64,000 nucleotides of DNA from Paramacrobiotus metropolitanus (GCF_019649055.1 NW_026570341.1:62001-126000); one strand, 5' to 3'; shown: positions 43,648 to 56,715, counted from the first letter of the stretch. The notes: generated by a model not told the origin, from the letters alone. A program made the numbers and translations.

Positions 43648-46600
43648 ATGAATTGCGACTACTCCTTCAGTGCGGAGAATGGAAAAACATTTAAAGTAGC
43701 CATTCCTCGAACGGATGACCCGGGCAAGAGAAAGGTGTTAAGTTGTGCAATTACCATTAAGGCGATAGTCCTTGGAGATGACTCCGACGCTGACGGCGGT
43801 TACGTCATTGAAGTTGACTGCGAAGATTTCGGAAAGTTGTAAGATTGTCCAGGTTTTTCGTTGACCCTGTTATACGCTTCGCAAATTCTACGTGTTGCAA
43901 TTGTTCTACGATTTGTTGCAGTGACGGATTCTTACCCAGCACGGCGTGGCACTCAGCTGAAAACTTCCGAAACTCCCTTAAAAAGAGCTGCAAAGGATTG
44001 CCCGCTATTTTTTGCAAACTTAGCCAAGCGGACTTGCAGGACTATGGAGAATCTTTGACCTCAGACTTTATCAGGTGAACATACTTGTGCAAAGGGCGCA
44101 GTCTTAAGCGACTTTCTACCGCGGCGGTTGTACAATGATCGCAGCGTTCAGTACTATATTTCTGGCAGTTTCTGCTAGCCGTTAGCACCATACCTACAAC
44201 AACTTTTGTTAAGCCCTATAAAAATAGAAATATTTCAGGAAGGCCAAACAAAATGACGAACCTGTGTACCGAAAAAGAGTCACCCGTCACGGTCGTCAGG
44301 CTGATCAAGATGTGGTCGTATTTGGTGGTGAGACCGCATTCCGTTTATTCCCCGACGGTTCTTGGAAGCGAGTTAAGCTTTGCGAAACTGAATACATTTG
44401 GATTCCCGGCGCCATCCCCGAATTATCAATTCCGGAATCATTTCCAGCGGACTTTGATGCATTCAAATTCATCGCTTCCTTTTTGCCGAAGAATGCGCTT
44501 TTTGGGTTCATCCTTGCTTTAGGTATGACAAATTACGTAAGGATCCACAATCCTTCATAAAAAATGGTCAGCGCAATCGTGTGAATTTTTGTTCATGCCT
44601 CAGTGTGCCCTTACCACAGCCAAATAACATAGCCGCCGACTCAACATATGTGCCGTTGCATGCTCGATCAGATGGCGCCGGCAGTCATAAAGACTAAGCA
44701 AACAAAGTGCTGGATTCGAAACAGCGCTATGGGAACATTATACTAGCAGTTTCCAGTGCGGAATGACCATTCACTGACGGTGGACAAGGATCGGATGCGG
44801 CTAAATGTGTTTAGATACGAGCTGCGCTTTGCTGCTAGTAGCAGTCCGCACACTGCTGGTACAATGTAAACAAACAGCTGTTGCGAATTGTTGCACTTGT
44901 TTGCTTACTTAAATAACTTTGCCGGATCTCATTTTCGGCTTGCTGGTTGAGGACGACGGCTACTGCGTAGTAGTATTCTTGGATTGTGGTTCTAACTATG
45001 ACACCACTTTATCCGAGTCGGGTTGACTATACTAATAAGCTAGCATTAACAGAATTTGAATTGATTGACCTCCGTTATGCTTCCCGACAATTTTTTGACT
45101 GACTTATCGTTGACTGACACCATTTGTTGGCTGAAAAACTAAGACCGTAAATTCGATTTTCTAGAAGTCCGCTGCTGCATTTTTAGCACGGACGACTTAC
45201 CCAAAAGGCGATCGATTTCTCAATCTAGGAAAGTGCACTCGCTTTTTGCGGGCACTGCATGACCGAAGCGTTGCAGGACCATAATATAAGATATGAAGAT
45301 ATGGCTATTGGTACCCGTGTTTTAATCTGTTTTACTGTAAAGAGATCTTTTCGGTTAATGCACTTGCACTTGCAACTGAGTCACAAATAAATTTAAGCTG
45401 ACAAGCTACGCAATCCACACACCTATAGAATGGTTTCTTCGACGTTTTTTGTATGATCTCGTGGAGGGAATGCAGACGACATTACCCACTTGAAAAATAC
45501 TTTTGTGACTTTCCCTGGTCTGTTTCCGAGCAGAAAAAATACATAGGATCATGGGATTCATTTATGCATGTATCAGGAGCAGACAGCCCGGTAAACAGGA
45601 CGTCAATATCTGCTTCGGTGAAAAGATGCAGGGGAGATTTTTGCGGCCTGTGGTGTGCCCGTATTTGCTTTATTCCCATGATATTCCCCAAACTAAGTAA
45701 TTTTGCAACTGTTTTCTGCAGCATCTTCTTTATGTTCCAACGGATTATACCCGTATTCCGTGCTGTTGAAGTCAAAATACCCGAAAAGCCTAAAAAATCA
45801 CAGAAATCCTTGTATTATACGGGCAGAATACGTTGGAATACGGTAATATGTACTCTACCGGAAGACTGTCATCTTAAGTACTCGCACAAGCAAAATGATG
45901 TTTTTACGGGTTGCTACGGGTGGCGGCCACTGAGAATATTTTTATTTGGCTGGGCCGCTGGGGTGACCGAAGAGCGGACATCACGAGTAACATGGGTGTG
46001 AGTATATATGCATATGGTGGCGGTCATGGACGAACGGACATCGCATTTTGCTTTAGCGCTGAACATAGAGGATCTTCGCTACGCTTCGGTCGATTAACGG
46101 TCGGTTTCCTAAATTTATTAATGTTCTTAGAGTTTTCTTAGGTTCAGCAGCTTAGAAGTCTCTTAGGTTTCTAACTAGGCAGTGATCTTCCTAGTTTTCT
46201 TAGGTTTTTGTAGTTTAATGATTCCAGTTTCCTTGTCTTAAGTTTTTATGTTGTCTCACAATTTTTAATGAACATTCGGGAGAATTTTTTATCATAGAAT
46301 TACCGTCAGCATTCTGTCTAAGGTAAGTAAACTGACTTAATTTGTACATCGTTATCGAACTGTTATTCTTGCAGAATCTTGGGTACAAATTTTGTCAATC
46401 AGGAAATATGATCTGCCAGGTGTCAGTGACCAAGCTAGCCGTCAGCAGAAGGTCGAAGACCATCGCCAATCGCGATAAACGTTATGCTGCAGACTTGCAG
46501 TACATTTTACAGCGCGCAGCGATTACGTTAGTATGCTCACATTGGGTTATCACTGAGCATACAAAGCTACAAAATACTGATAAATCTTGGAAACACGGTC

Positions 46601-49600
46601 CGGCGTACATTCGAATAGTTTAACAGTTTACCTGGTAAAATATGATTGGGCGAACAAACGCCCTGATGTCAATACAGCTGGTGGCAAATACGGAACAATA
46701 AAGCAACAAAAATAAATAGTCTAACCTAACTGGCGTTGAAACTACCAACGCCTTCTTGATTTTTGATTTCAGTGACAGTTCTTGTTAAAAATGGGAGCGT
46801 AAACTGTTAGACCTCGTACTACTATACAATATACAACAACTTTAACTGCGCTAATTTACAAATAACTTTATGCACTGCTGAGTAATAATAATTCGTAAAC
46901 AATTTAAGAACTCATAAGACAATAGCATCTAGGGCCTTTTGAAAAAGCTTCAGCGAGCTAACTATTCACACACTAATACCTGTCCTATACACCTTGTGCC
47001 CTGTTAACTTTTATCATGAAAACAACATTATAATTACCAGATATTGGTGTTTTAGGGGCCGCGTACGGCGGGTTCCACTACGACGTCACGGTGGAAAACT
47101 TCCTCAGGATGCCTACGGTACTTTTGTATGGGGAAACGAACTGCGGAAAATCTTTTACCGCTAGTATGGTCTTGGAAATGTTCGCAACGGGAGCTTCGAA
47201 ATTGTATGATTTGAAAACGATAACGCTGGCCGGACTGCGCGAACTGATCACCAGTCAAGCATTACCTGTGGTCATCCACGACCCTGCCAGCCCAGAAATT
47301 GTGAAAATGGCTGTGGAAGATACGTACGAGAAAAAAGCTTTAGCAAACTACAAAGAACGACGCTGTCCGCGAACATCAGCTATAGTAACTCTAAACGCTG
47401 ATACGCTCAGTGACTTTCGTAATTTCGATAAGTAAGTACGAGTCAATGCTAGGTCTCCATTTACCTTGCAGCTACATGAATTCTATCTTGTAGCATACGG
47501 GGAATGTCTCGCTGTGTGGTGATCCCGTTCACTGAAGAAATTCCAGAACGAGATGCCGAGTCTCGCGTTCGAGATAAAGGGCTTTTCCGCTTCGTTTCTC
47601 AACACGCAGTTAAATTGCTGCAGTGCGGTGACACGGATATTGCTTCCGTCGTTAAATATCACAAGTCGATCTATAATGAAGTGTTAGAAAAACTGAAAGA
47701 TTATGGCTTGGAACAGTCAAGGCAAAGGATTGCGTTCAATCTTGCACTCGTTTATGCCTATGGATGCAAAGTAAGGCTTTAAGATCTTACAGTTTCTAAA
47801 TCTTTGAGCAAGACATTAATTTTTAGTTTGCCCAGTGCGCAAGCTGGCGCTCCTAGAATCAAATAAGTACAGTACATATCGTGTGACCTGTTTGCTGCAA
47901 TAGCCGTATCTACAGGGGTGCCGGGCCAAGTTCGGACTGTTAAAAAAATTCCTCTGCTTTACCAGTGAAATCTAATTTTTTTGTGTGATAGTTAGTGATC
48001 GGTCTGTAGCACCTTCATTAATTTTGTTACCATGCAAAAAGATGAGACTCCAGGAACGGGAGCCAAATTCAATTTAATTTTTGGCGCATAAACGGCATTG
48101 CTCACTAAGCAATTATCAAGTTTAGTCTACAAGATTTAAAATCTGGAGGAGGCTGAAAAGTTTCAAACGATAGCATGGCCACCTAGCGGAACCTTCGTCC
48201 TTCTCTTTTAGGCACTAACGTCTTGCCTGATGCTATCAGTGCTCCTAGCAACCGCACTTCTCTGAATGTGCTTTTTAACGTACAAGTCTATGGGAGATGT
48301 GTATTGTTTTGAGGTTACCGCGGGCACCGATGGCGCGAGGTCCCTGTGATGACCACTGAAGGACACCTCCTGGGTTAATCAGCAGTTTTCGGAAACGTTC
48401 ACCCAGAAATGTCGGCTACCATATTTTTCAGAGGTGCAGTTATAAGCGTCAGAAAAATCACCACTGCCCTTTCACCTAAACTCTCGCTCCGCCCCTTCTT
48501 GTCATAGCGAACATTTTCAAGTTTGATACTTTTGGATTCTAATTTAAAGTTGTACTAGCAAAAATAAAAACGAAAATAGAGTTTCATACGGTGATTTTCT
48601 AAAATTTTACGCAACTGTCCGAACTTGGCCCGGCACCCCTGTAATTTGCTGAGGCCACAAGCAAAATCCTTATCGTGCGGATAATAACGCCGTTAGAATG
48701 CCGATGCTGCCCGCATGTCGATATGTTGCGCTTACATTGGGAAGAAGTTGCGGGGGCTGTGCACTACAGTCGGCGTAATTATCCGTACGCAACCAGTTAC
48801 TAAAACGAAATTCTGAGCAGACGCTTACCGATGATCCAGCGTCCGCCGTAAAACAGTCGCCCTTAAACCGAGGAAAAGCCGCAATCGCGAACCTAAGTTG
48901 ACTTTATTTAATCTCAGTGGCCATGGGCAATCATGGCATTCGACCGCATGGTAGCCGCATTACTTTATATCTCGCTTACATGGAATCGTTTGTTCAACTT
49001 TGGTTTTTTTATTATGCTCCTTTCAGGACTTGCAAGCCCATAGGTTCTGAATCTTTTTAAAGTTTTTTGGTCCTGTAGTTTCTTTGGTTTTTCGGTTTAG
49101 GGCTGTTGCAGTCCAAGCTTAAGTTGACGGCAGAATTTTAATGTTTTTTAACGGTTAGTTAGGGCCGACTGGACAGAATTGGCATGCACCAGATATCGTC
49201 ATAGCGGCTGAAAATGCTGTAAAACAAAAGCTAAAACATCAGCTAAAGACGCGGGAAAAAAATAAAATTTCTTGTTGCCTGCTTTATCAAAAACTGGAAA
49301 CTATAGGTCACGGTAGGCTGGGATTTCCGTTTAGTATAGACTATCTAATTCACTCGATAACTACATTCACTTTAGAGATTGCGTATGCATGCCCACTACT
49401 GATAGGTGATTTGGCAGTTTAACGAGATTAGGCTGGGTGTCACAGCGATTGAAAAAAACTTTTAATTAAAAGGAAACCGTTACGGGTCAGGTTCATCGTG
49501 CATACTCTAATCTCTTTGTACGAGTACTAAATTCGAATCGTAATTTCCAAAAACGCTTGTCGTAGTATATAGTATATACCTCGTTTCGTAATGGTTAAAT

Positions 49601-52600
49601 TTTTGAGCAACTGCCGGTAGATATTTTACTTGACTAATGTGGTATTTAGTGCTGTTTGTGCACGTGTAGGTTTTGGAAGTGGTAGATCCCGCTGGATGTG
49701 TGGATTTAGCCGAATTTCGCGCTTTTGTGCTACGGGTCGCTTCCAAGGAGGCTGCTAAATGGCAATCAAAGCCAGAAACCAAAGCCAAACATGTCCAACC
49801 ACGAACCCCCCTTTAGCCGGGTACTAAACAGCAACATGTTTCGTCAGCACCCGCTACCATCAACGCGGTTATTGAAGAAGCTCTGCAAACGTGCGACGAA
49901 GAAACGGTGCGTTTTAAATAATGGTGTGCTCTGCATCAAAAAGTGTAATCAGCTGTAACTCGTGCTATAGCAACAACAAAGCATTAGCAACCGCCTTAAG
50001 TGCAAACCTGCTGACAATGATGAACAAACTACTGCATACGTGGCACGCGATACTAGTGACTCAATTCACTAAAACTAGCAAAGTAGCATTCTGGAGCAGT
50101 TATCTTAAAGAATATCATTATCATTATTGATTCAGCTCCGATGTTGAGTGAGTCTATAATATTTTTAAATTTTAAGAATTTCATACGGTCGATACTGCCT
50201 GCACAGGAAACACGGGCGTTGGCTGCGGCACGAGTGCTTGCATGGGATTTCGCTGGCTGCGTGTACTGGGATTGGGAACGAGTTTTGTCTGTCGGCGCGG
50301 CAACCTTTTTTAACCGTTAAAATTTTTGGAAAAATTCTTTTTGAAGTCGGTTTTTGGATTCTAGTATGACAGCGGGATCGAAGCGCGTAACTGATCATCT
50401 ATTGAAAATTAATAAGACCAGGGGCAAAAGAAGTGAATATGGCCAGGGAGCGCTGAAAAAACAGGGAAGCGTTGACTATGAAAGTATCCTGCGGAATTGG
50501 CCACCGCATTCGTTTTCAAATTTGCTCGTAAACAGCATCATTCGAGCCGCAAACATAATGCAAGTTTAATTGATGCCGCATTCGATGCATCAATATATCG
50601 CCAGAGTTGACAAAAGCTTGCCCAAGAAGACAAAAGATTTCTTTGTCTCAGTGTAACTGGATTGGGGCATTCCATTTAGCAGTATGTTCTAATGGCGGCT
50701 GAAATATATAAAAAAGCCTTGAAATTCCAATTTTGAAAGTGAAATTTAGAAAACATTTGAATGTAATTGTGAAATTCTATATTCACACCGAAAATCTGTG
50801 TCGGTCTGCTGTGAACGCAGCCAGCACCCGTGCGCACCCAGAAAGGTCACTTGTCACGTAGCCGGCATCCGTGTTGACCCGCGCCCGTAACCATAATGTT
50901 TCAATAATTTAATAATTTTACACATTTCAAATGTTATGAAGGGACGAAAAAACTAACACTAATAAGAAACTGACACTAACGTAGCAAAGCGCCTTCTGAA
51001 CGGCACGTCAAATATTAGGCCAAAATATCTTTTGCTGAGAACCACTAACAACGTTAGCGTGCAGGAAATTCGCGGCAAAAGCCTTGAAAATAAAAATTTT
51101 TAAAATAAAATTTCCCGGTTGTTTTTGATCCGGCATGTAATTGAGCTGCAAGCGAAAACAAAGTTGTACTTTCACTTGTGGAAAATCAGATTAAACCATG
51201 AAACAGAAACAAATGATTTTCGCTTTTAGGTGCGGAACAATGTTAAGTTTATCCCAGGAAGGTCAAACACTGGACTTTCCTTGGCGTTCAAACAAGATGG
51301 AATCGAAAGCTATTTGAGAGCCAAAGGCAAAGATGTTAATTTTTTACAACCGTACGTCCGGACGTTACGCTTGGTTCCACACTCTGATACTTCGCGAGAC
51401 GTGAGGCTAGGTGGTCGGTCTCTGAAGGCATCCGCGGTTCCTGCGGAGATTATTTCCGAAAATATTAAATCAATGCTGAAGAAAATTGGTAAGCTCGGAA
51501 ATCTGCAACCATCTATGCTGACTCAACGCCCTGTGCAATGTACATATATTCTGTCATATGAAATTTACGTATGCGAGTAGAATTCTGGCTCTTCTGGTTT
51601 ATGATTAACAAGCTGTTGATACTGCTTCGCTTAAACCAGTTATTCAAGAACACATGGTTTTCGGTTTTGCAGGAATTACAGAAGGGAGCACTTCTGTTCT
51701 GTCTGATGCAAAGGAAACACTTGCATCCGACTCTGAACCCCGGTTATCCGTCTCGGCTGATACGATTAACGAGGTCACGTCTGAAGGCGCACAAAGTACC
51801 ACGCCGGCGCCGTTGACCGGTCCACCTGCTGACGATTCTGGTAAATCGGCAACAGGAGCACCTGATGGTTCGAAGTCTCAGGTTGACGAAGGCAAGTATT
51901 TTTTCGCTTTGCTTGCTATATCCATCCTGCGCTTCTAATCGAGAAACCATTGCTTTTAGAGCGCGAAAGCAGCGCGGCAGGAAAGTCGTCTGCCGATACC
52001 GCTAGTACCAGTGCGCAGTTGCCCATTTTTCCGGTTTCTTATACCGTTCCAATTTCGGATCAACTGCCGTCGCCGCCCCGTACTGCGGTTTCTGAAGGCA
52101 TGAAGTTACAATTTAATCTTGTTTGAAAACCGGGTCTTTTTTAATTTATCACCGTATAGTCCATATAGTAGTATGGCTACAGAATTTACAGCACGGTAAT
52201 GTTGTAATAGTTTCTACGGTTATTTGATAGATCTGGCGAATGTTATTGGGCTGGACGCTGTCACAAAAAAACGATCCAAGCGAAAGCGTACAGAAGAACC
52301 AAAAGGTAACCTTTAAAACTACTAAGTTTTTAATTTAATGATAGTTACCAACCGGCAACCGATATTCTAAAGGTTCCATTGCTGTTAAACCAGCTACAAT
52401 AATACTGCTAGAGGAACTAGTTCCCTTTTTATGTGTGTTCCTTCGAAATTTTCAGGTGTGTTAGCTCTAACGCGCGGAAAGAAGCCGAAAATCGAAGTGA
52501 CGTCAAAGGGGCAAGAAATGTTGGTACGTGGTCTGTATATTCATAAATGTTTGGAGAACAGAAATGAGAAGTCTTTCATAACCAAATGTTTGAAACAGAC

Positions 52601-55533
52601 AAACGGTTTTAATATCAACAAACGGTAACAACGGATTTAATATCAACGCACTTTGATTTCTCACTTGTGACTCGCTTTACGTATATCATTCCATATTTTG
52701 CTCGCCCGTTAGTAACGGCAGGCCCAGTCGACTTCTATACGGCCCATGCTCAAACTCGGACTTGGACTCGGACTTGGACTACTAAAACTTGGACTTGGAC
52801 TTCACTTGGACTCTAGAACTCGGACTTCACTTGGACTCTAAAACTCGGACCTTACTTGGACTGTAAAACTTGGGCTTTATGACTTGGACTTGGAATTAGG
52901 CGCTTCTTACGTTTTTCATGTATTCTTACGTTTCTTCATGTTTTCTTAGGCTTCTTAGGTTTCTCAGGTTTCTGAGGTTTCTTAGGTTTCTCAGGTTTCT
53001 TAGGTTTCTTGAGCGTTCTTAGGTTTCTTTGGTGTTCTTAGGTTTTTTAGGTTTCTTAGGTTTCTTAGGTTTTTTAGGTGTTCTTAGATTATTCTTAGGT
53101 TTTTTAGGTTTCTTAGGTTTCTTAGGTGTTCTTAGGTTTCTTTGGTTTGTCTTATGTTTTTCAGGTTTCCTAAGTTTCTCAGGCTTTTTAGGTGTTCTTA
53201 GGTTTTTTTAGGTCTCTTAGGTTTCTTAGGTTCCTTAGGCTTCTTAGGTTCCTTTGGTTTCTCAGAATACCTAGATAACCTAAGAAATGTTAGTAACCTC
53301 AGAAACCTAAGAACACCTAACAAACCTAAGAAACCTAAGAAAACCTAAGAAACCTAAGAAACCTAAGAAACTTAAGAAACTTAAGAAAACCTAAGAAACC
53401 TAAGAAACCTAAGAAACCTGAGAAACCTGAGAAAACATAAAGAAACGTAAGAAGACATGAGAAACGCCTAAATCCAAGTCTAAGTCATAAAGTCCGAGTT
53501 TTAGAGTCCGGGCGAAGTCCGAGTTTTAGAGTCCAAGTGAAGTCCAAGTTTTAGAGTCCAAGCGAAGTCCGAGTTTTAGAGTCTAAGTGAAGTCCAAGTT
53601 TTAGAGTCCAAGTGAAGTCCAAGTTTTAGAGTCCAAGCGAAGTCCGAGTTTTAGAGTCCAGGTGAAGTCCAAGTTTTAGAGTCCAAGCGAAGTCCGAGTT
53701 TTAGAGTCTAAGTGAAGTCCAAGTTTTAGAGTCCAAGTGAAGTCCAAGTCCAAGTTTTAGTAGTCCAAGTCCGAGTCCAAGTCCGAGCTTAAGCGCGGGC
53801 CCTTCTATACGCGTTCAATCTGTCCATTTATCCAACTTAAGGTAAAAAAATCTCATTAGCAGATGTTCGCCAGTGGACTTGAGCCGGCGGAAAAATTAAT
53901 AGCTTGCGTTCGTTGTCCACCAGTAGAACAGCGCTCTTACAATTGGGTTACTTCTGATCGCAGACGGTGTGCATTGTAAACACTTGAGGGAATAATGCTC
54001 CCTCGAAATGTCAGTATATGGACTGTGGAGTTAGCTCAAGCGCCTCGCATACAGGTTCAGTGTGAGTGTTAATTTTTCCACCGTCATAAAATTCGATCAC
54101 GGTACCTGCCTTTCGACTTTCTTTTTGCCGCACCAAAGTCTTTACTCATTAAAACAAAATACTACGGTAGAAATCACAGAAAATCGAAATTTCTCAAATC
54201 TGTGTACAGAAAAGACCGGTTCTTTTGCCGCGATACCGGACCAGTTCCCGTTGCTTCTTCTGCTTGTGTAGGGAGATTTAGTGTTGTTTATCCGTCGGGA
54301 GTCGATAAGTGAGGTTTAATATGGGAAGTAATAATTTTGATCAGCTTTAGTTCGTTATGCCTAACAAAAACACGGTGAGCTAAAAATACTTCAAAAACGA
54401 TAAAAATCGAAGTATTCACTGAATGCTGCTCGTGATTTATCCGTCCAGACGATGCACTTATAACTGCAGTATACCTAATTATCGAATTAAAGGCACCTTC
54501 TGCATTACAAGCTCCCCATAACAAAAGCCCACCCTTCAAGTCAGTTAAAAGTTATAAAAACCCCTCAAATAGACGCCCATGGTCTTAAATTAATTTGTGT
54601 CACAAAGCTCATATTAGTCCACGCCAAAAAAACCAGCTTGACAAACTTGATGGAAATGCAAGCATGTGCCAGTAATTGGAGCATACCCCTTGAAGCGCTC
54701 AGAATATTAGTGGCCTTGGGGAATCAATGATTACAGCACTAAAGCAAGTTTTCTCGTGCGCTTGAGTCCGTAATGCACCACAAGGTCTCTGTAAAGATAA
54801 CCGTAGAAAAGGGAAATTTTTAATCAGCTCGACGCGATTAAGTCATCGCACAAGCTCACGTTACGATGAGCTGTGCAGGCCAGGACTCGGAGAGTATGTT
54901 CACACTATTGTTTATAATAGAGAAGATGCAGTTTATTAGCGTTTAATGACGCGGTAAATTCTGCACAGTAGCTCTCCTGTACAGCACTCTTCCGTCTAAT
55001 GCGACAGATTCATATTACGAGATTCGCATGAGAACTTTTCGAAACATTGGGAAGCTTCTTACTGAATGCTTTTCTTGTTTTCTAGAAAACGCGGTGCAAC
55101 CTGTATGCATGAAATGCGTTTCTGGCTTTTCTCGGAATTTCGTAACAGTTATGTTGAATATTAATATACGGCTGATGACATCTACCCGTAACCGTGTTAG
55201 CGCATTAGTTTTGCATGCTGTAATTGGTGCAAACCGCTAAGCAATCTGAGGATTGTCTACTAATAATTTACTTCAACCGAAGCGAGATGCTCAAGCAGCC
55301 ATGCATAAAATCTGTCGGACACTCTAGGGCACCATTGTCTATTTAAATGGTTTTAAGACACTTTATTTATTTAGTGCTCCCTTTGTGCGTGCGATATTGA
55401 CTTGGACGATCCAGGAATTGGATGCACGGTTTGCAGGCTGTGGTATCACCTGAAGTGCCAAGGAATAAAACGACCATTGACGAAAAAAGCGGAAAAAATT
55501 TACAAATGTTCTGCCTGCAAGGCAGACAACTGA
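43648..55533 (+). CDS. 12-exon P-loop NTPase with nuclear-type basic segment and C-terminal PHD finger
   Basis: Exons: 43648-43838, 43922-44074, 44239-44522, 47056-47431, 47494-47770, 49670-49906, 51230-51488, 51673-51891, 51960-52097, 52231-52305, 52456-52523, 55375-55533. All phases agree, giving 811 codons. Residues ~209-340 hold YGETNCGKSFTASM (Walker A), ALPVVIHDP (Walker B-like), SAIVTLNAD and RCVVIPF, an order like SF3/DUF927-type helicases. Exons 8-9 are Ser/Thr/Pro-rich. KKRSKRKR (~723-730) may be a nuclear signal. The last exon is a complete C4HC3 PHD finger (CSLC, CTVC, H, C, CSAC), which would read chromatin. One in-frame TAG lies at 49814-49816. Two donors are GC. An upstream exon is possible because CTCTAG precedes ATG 43648. 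The family is not recognised. Confidence 0.65.
47913..48641. mobile_element. TA-flanked non-autonomous DNA transposon, 729 bp
   Basis: Inverted ends starting CAGGGGTGCCGGGCCAAGTT on both sides, about 27 bp, flanked by TA at both ends (47911-47912 and 48642-48643). There is no coding frame. TA duplication and CAGGGG ends fit a Tc1/mariner or pogo-type element. It lies in intron 5 of the P-loop/PHD gene. Confidence 0.75.
52741..53802. mobile_element. Long palindromic insertion with TTAGGTTTC and ACTTGGACTCGG arms, 8-bp flanking repeat
   Basis: The left arm runs from a GGACTTGGACTCGG array into a TTAGGTTTC array. The right arm mirrors both (AAACCTAAG, then AGTCCAAGTTTTAGAGTCC). Ends start GGCCC on the left and GGGCCC on the right. 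Both sides are flanked by TTCTATAC (52733-52740 and 53803-53810), a likely 8-bp target duplication as in hAT-type elements. It sits in the last intron of the P-loop/PHD gene. The TTAGG words are part of a 9-bp unit and are not telomere repeats. Positions 53803-55374 (rest of the intron) show nothing else. Confidence 0.75.
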
Positions 55534-55979
55534 AATGCGTGAGACGTCAGAGACAGAAAGATTGGGATTTTTCTTTTCAGCGAAACGTTTTCATTGATTT
55601 TGGTCCAGTTTTGTGGTAGTTGCAGAGTTTTCACCATTAATGTCTGATCGGAATGAATCTAACTACGGCTTCTGCTTATTTGGTTTACTTTATGCTGAAT
55701 TTTTTTATGTTAAAATAAAGGTTATATGTTATGCACGTAAAGATGCATTTGTTCTTACATTATGGTCTTTGGCATCCTAATAATAATGATTTCAAACATT
55801 TTGTAACAACGTGTTTCCTGCCAGAAGTGTGAAGCGTCATAATCATTTTATTCTTCGAACAAAAGAGAAAAAAGTAGACCAAGAGCTGTAATCCAAAAAC
55901 GCAGGTCTTTGAGGTTGAACCTCATCAGATCAACACCAGTACATTTCCAAAACAAGTTCAACCCAAGCATGTAACTAGT
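55534..55979. other. 3' flank of the P-loop/PHD gene
   Basis: AATAAA-type words occur near 55715 (AAATAAAGG) and could serve as polyadenylation signal for the gene ending at 55533. Nothing else is supported. Confidence 0.4.
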
Positions 55980-56715
55980 TCAGTATTGTCCCTTAATCGG
56001 GGCATCGCTCGAAATGCAGTAGCTATGCCTAACTGTCATACGGCTACTGTCGCGGTGCTTCGCGGTCATAAACTGGCAATCAGGCCATTGTAGCAGGCAT
56101 GCTGCCATGGCGTATCTGCAGTGTCGCGGATATATACAGGCATCGCGGCGTCGCGGCAAGTATGCCTGGCTGCGGTATGTGCAGTGTCGCGGTGCATCGC
56201 GGTTATATACAGGCATCGCGGCCATCGCGGCGTCGCGGCAAGTATGCCTGGCTGCGGTATGTGCAGTGTCGCGGTGCATCACGGTTATATGCAGGCATCG
56301 CGGCCATCGCGGTGTCGCGGCAAGTATGCCTGGCTGCGGTATGTGCAGTGTCGCGGTGCATCGCGGTTATATACAGGCATCGCGGCGTCGCGGCAGGCAT
56401 GCTGTCGTGCCGTATTACGGCACGACAGCAGTACGTCGCGGTAACAAACAGGCGTCGCGGCCATCGCGGCGTCGCGGCAGGCATGCCGTCCTGCCGTGTC
56501 TGCAGATTCGCGGTACGTCGCGGTTATATACAGGCGTCGCGGCCATCGCGGCGTCGCGGCAGGCATGCCGTCCTGCCGTGTCTGCAGATTCGCGGTACGT
56601 CGCGGTTATATACAGGCATCGCGGCCATCGCGGCGTCGCGGCAAGTATGCCTGACTGCGGGATATGCAGTGTCGCGGTGCATCGCGGTTATATACAGGCA
56701 TCGCGGCGTCGCTGA
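55980..56715. repeat. GC-rich minisatellite upstream of an F-box gene
   Basis: Six or more imperfect units of roughly 80-95 bp, each with CGCGGTTATATACAGGCATC, GCGGCGTCGCGGCA and GTATGTGCAGTGTCGCGG words. All three forward frames and three reverse frames are largely open, which is why long frames appear here. One of them runs without a stop into the first exon at 56801. The repeat stops about 85 bp before that ATG and may lie in the promoter or 5' leader. Confidence 0.8.

Noticed and set aside
45453-46001. 182-codon plus-strand frame
   Set aside because: It lies inside a long intron, overlaps GAATAC-type repeat remnants, and has no motif.
50354-50569. Frame beginning MTAGSKRVTDHLLKINKT as an extra exon of the P-loop/PHD gene
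   Set aside because: The exons on either side (49670-49906 and 51230-51488) join in phase 0 without it, and its ends do not offer matching splice phases. It remains possible as an alternative exon.
52980-53420. TTAGG-type telomere repeat or interstitial telomere
   Set aside because: The unit is a degenerate 9-mer (TTAGGTTTC) that is mirrored at the centre and bounded by inverted ends, so it is a repeat-filled insertion.
56099-56715. Long overlapping open frames as a repeat-rich protein gene
   Set aside because: Nearly all six frames are open across a GC-rich minisatellite; only the downstream part from 56801 has family similarity.
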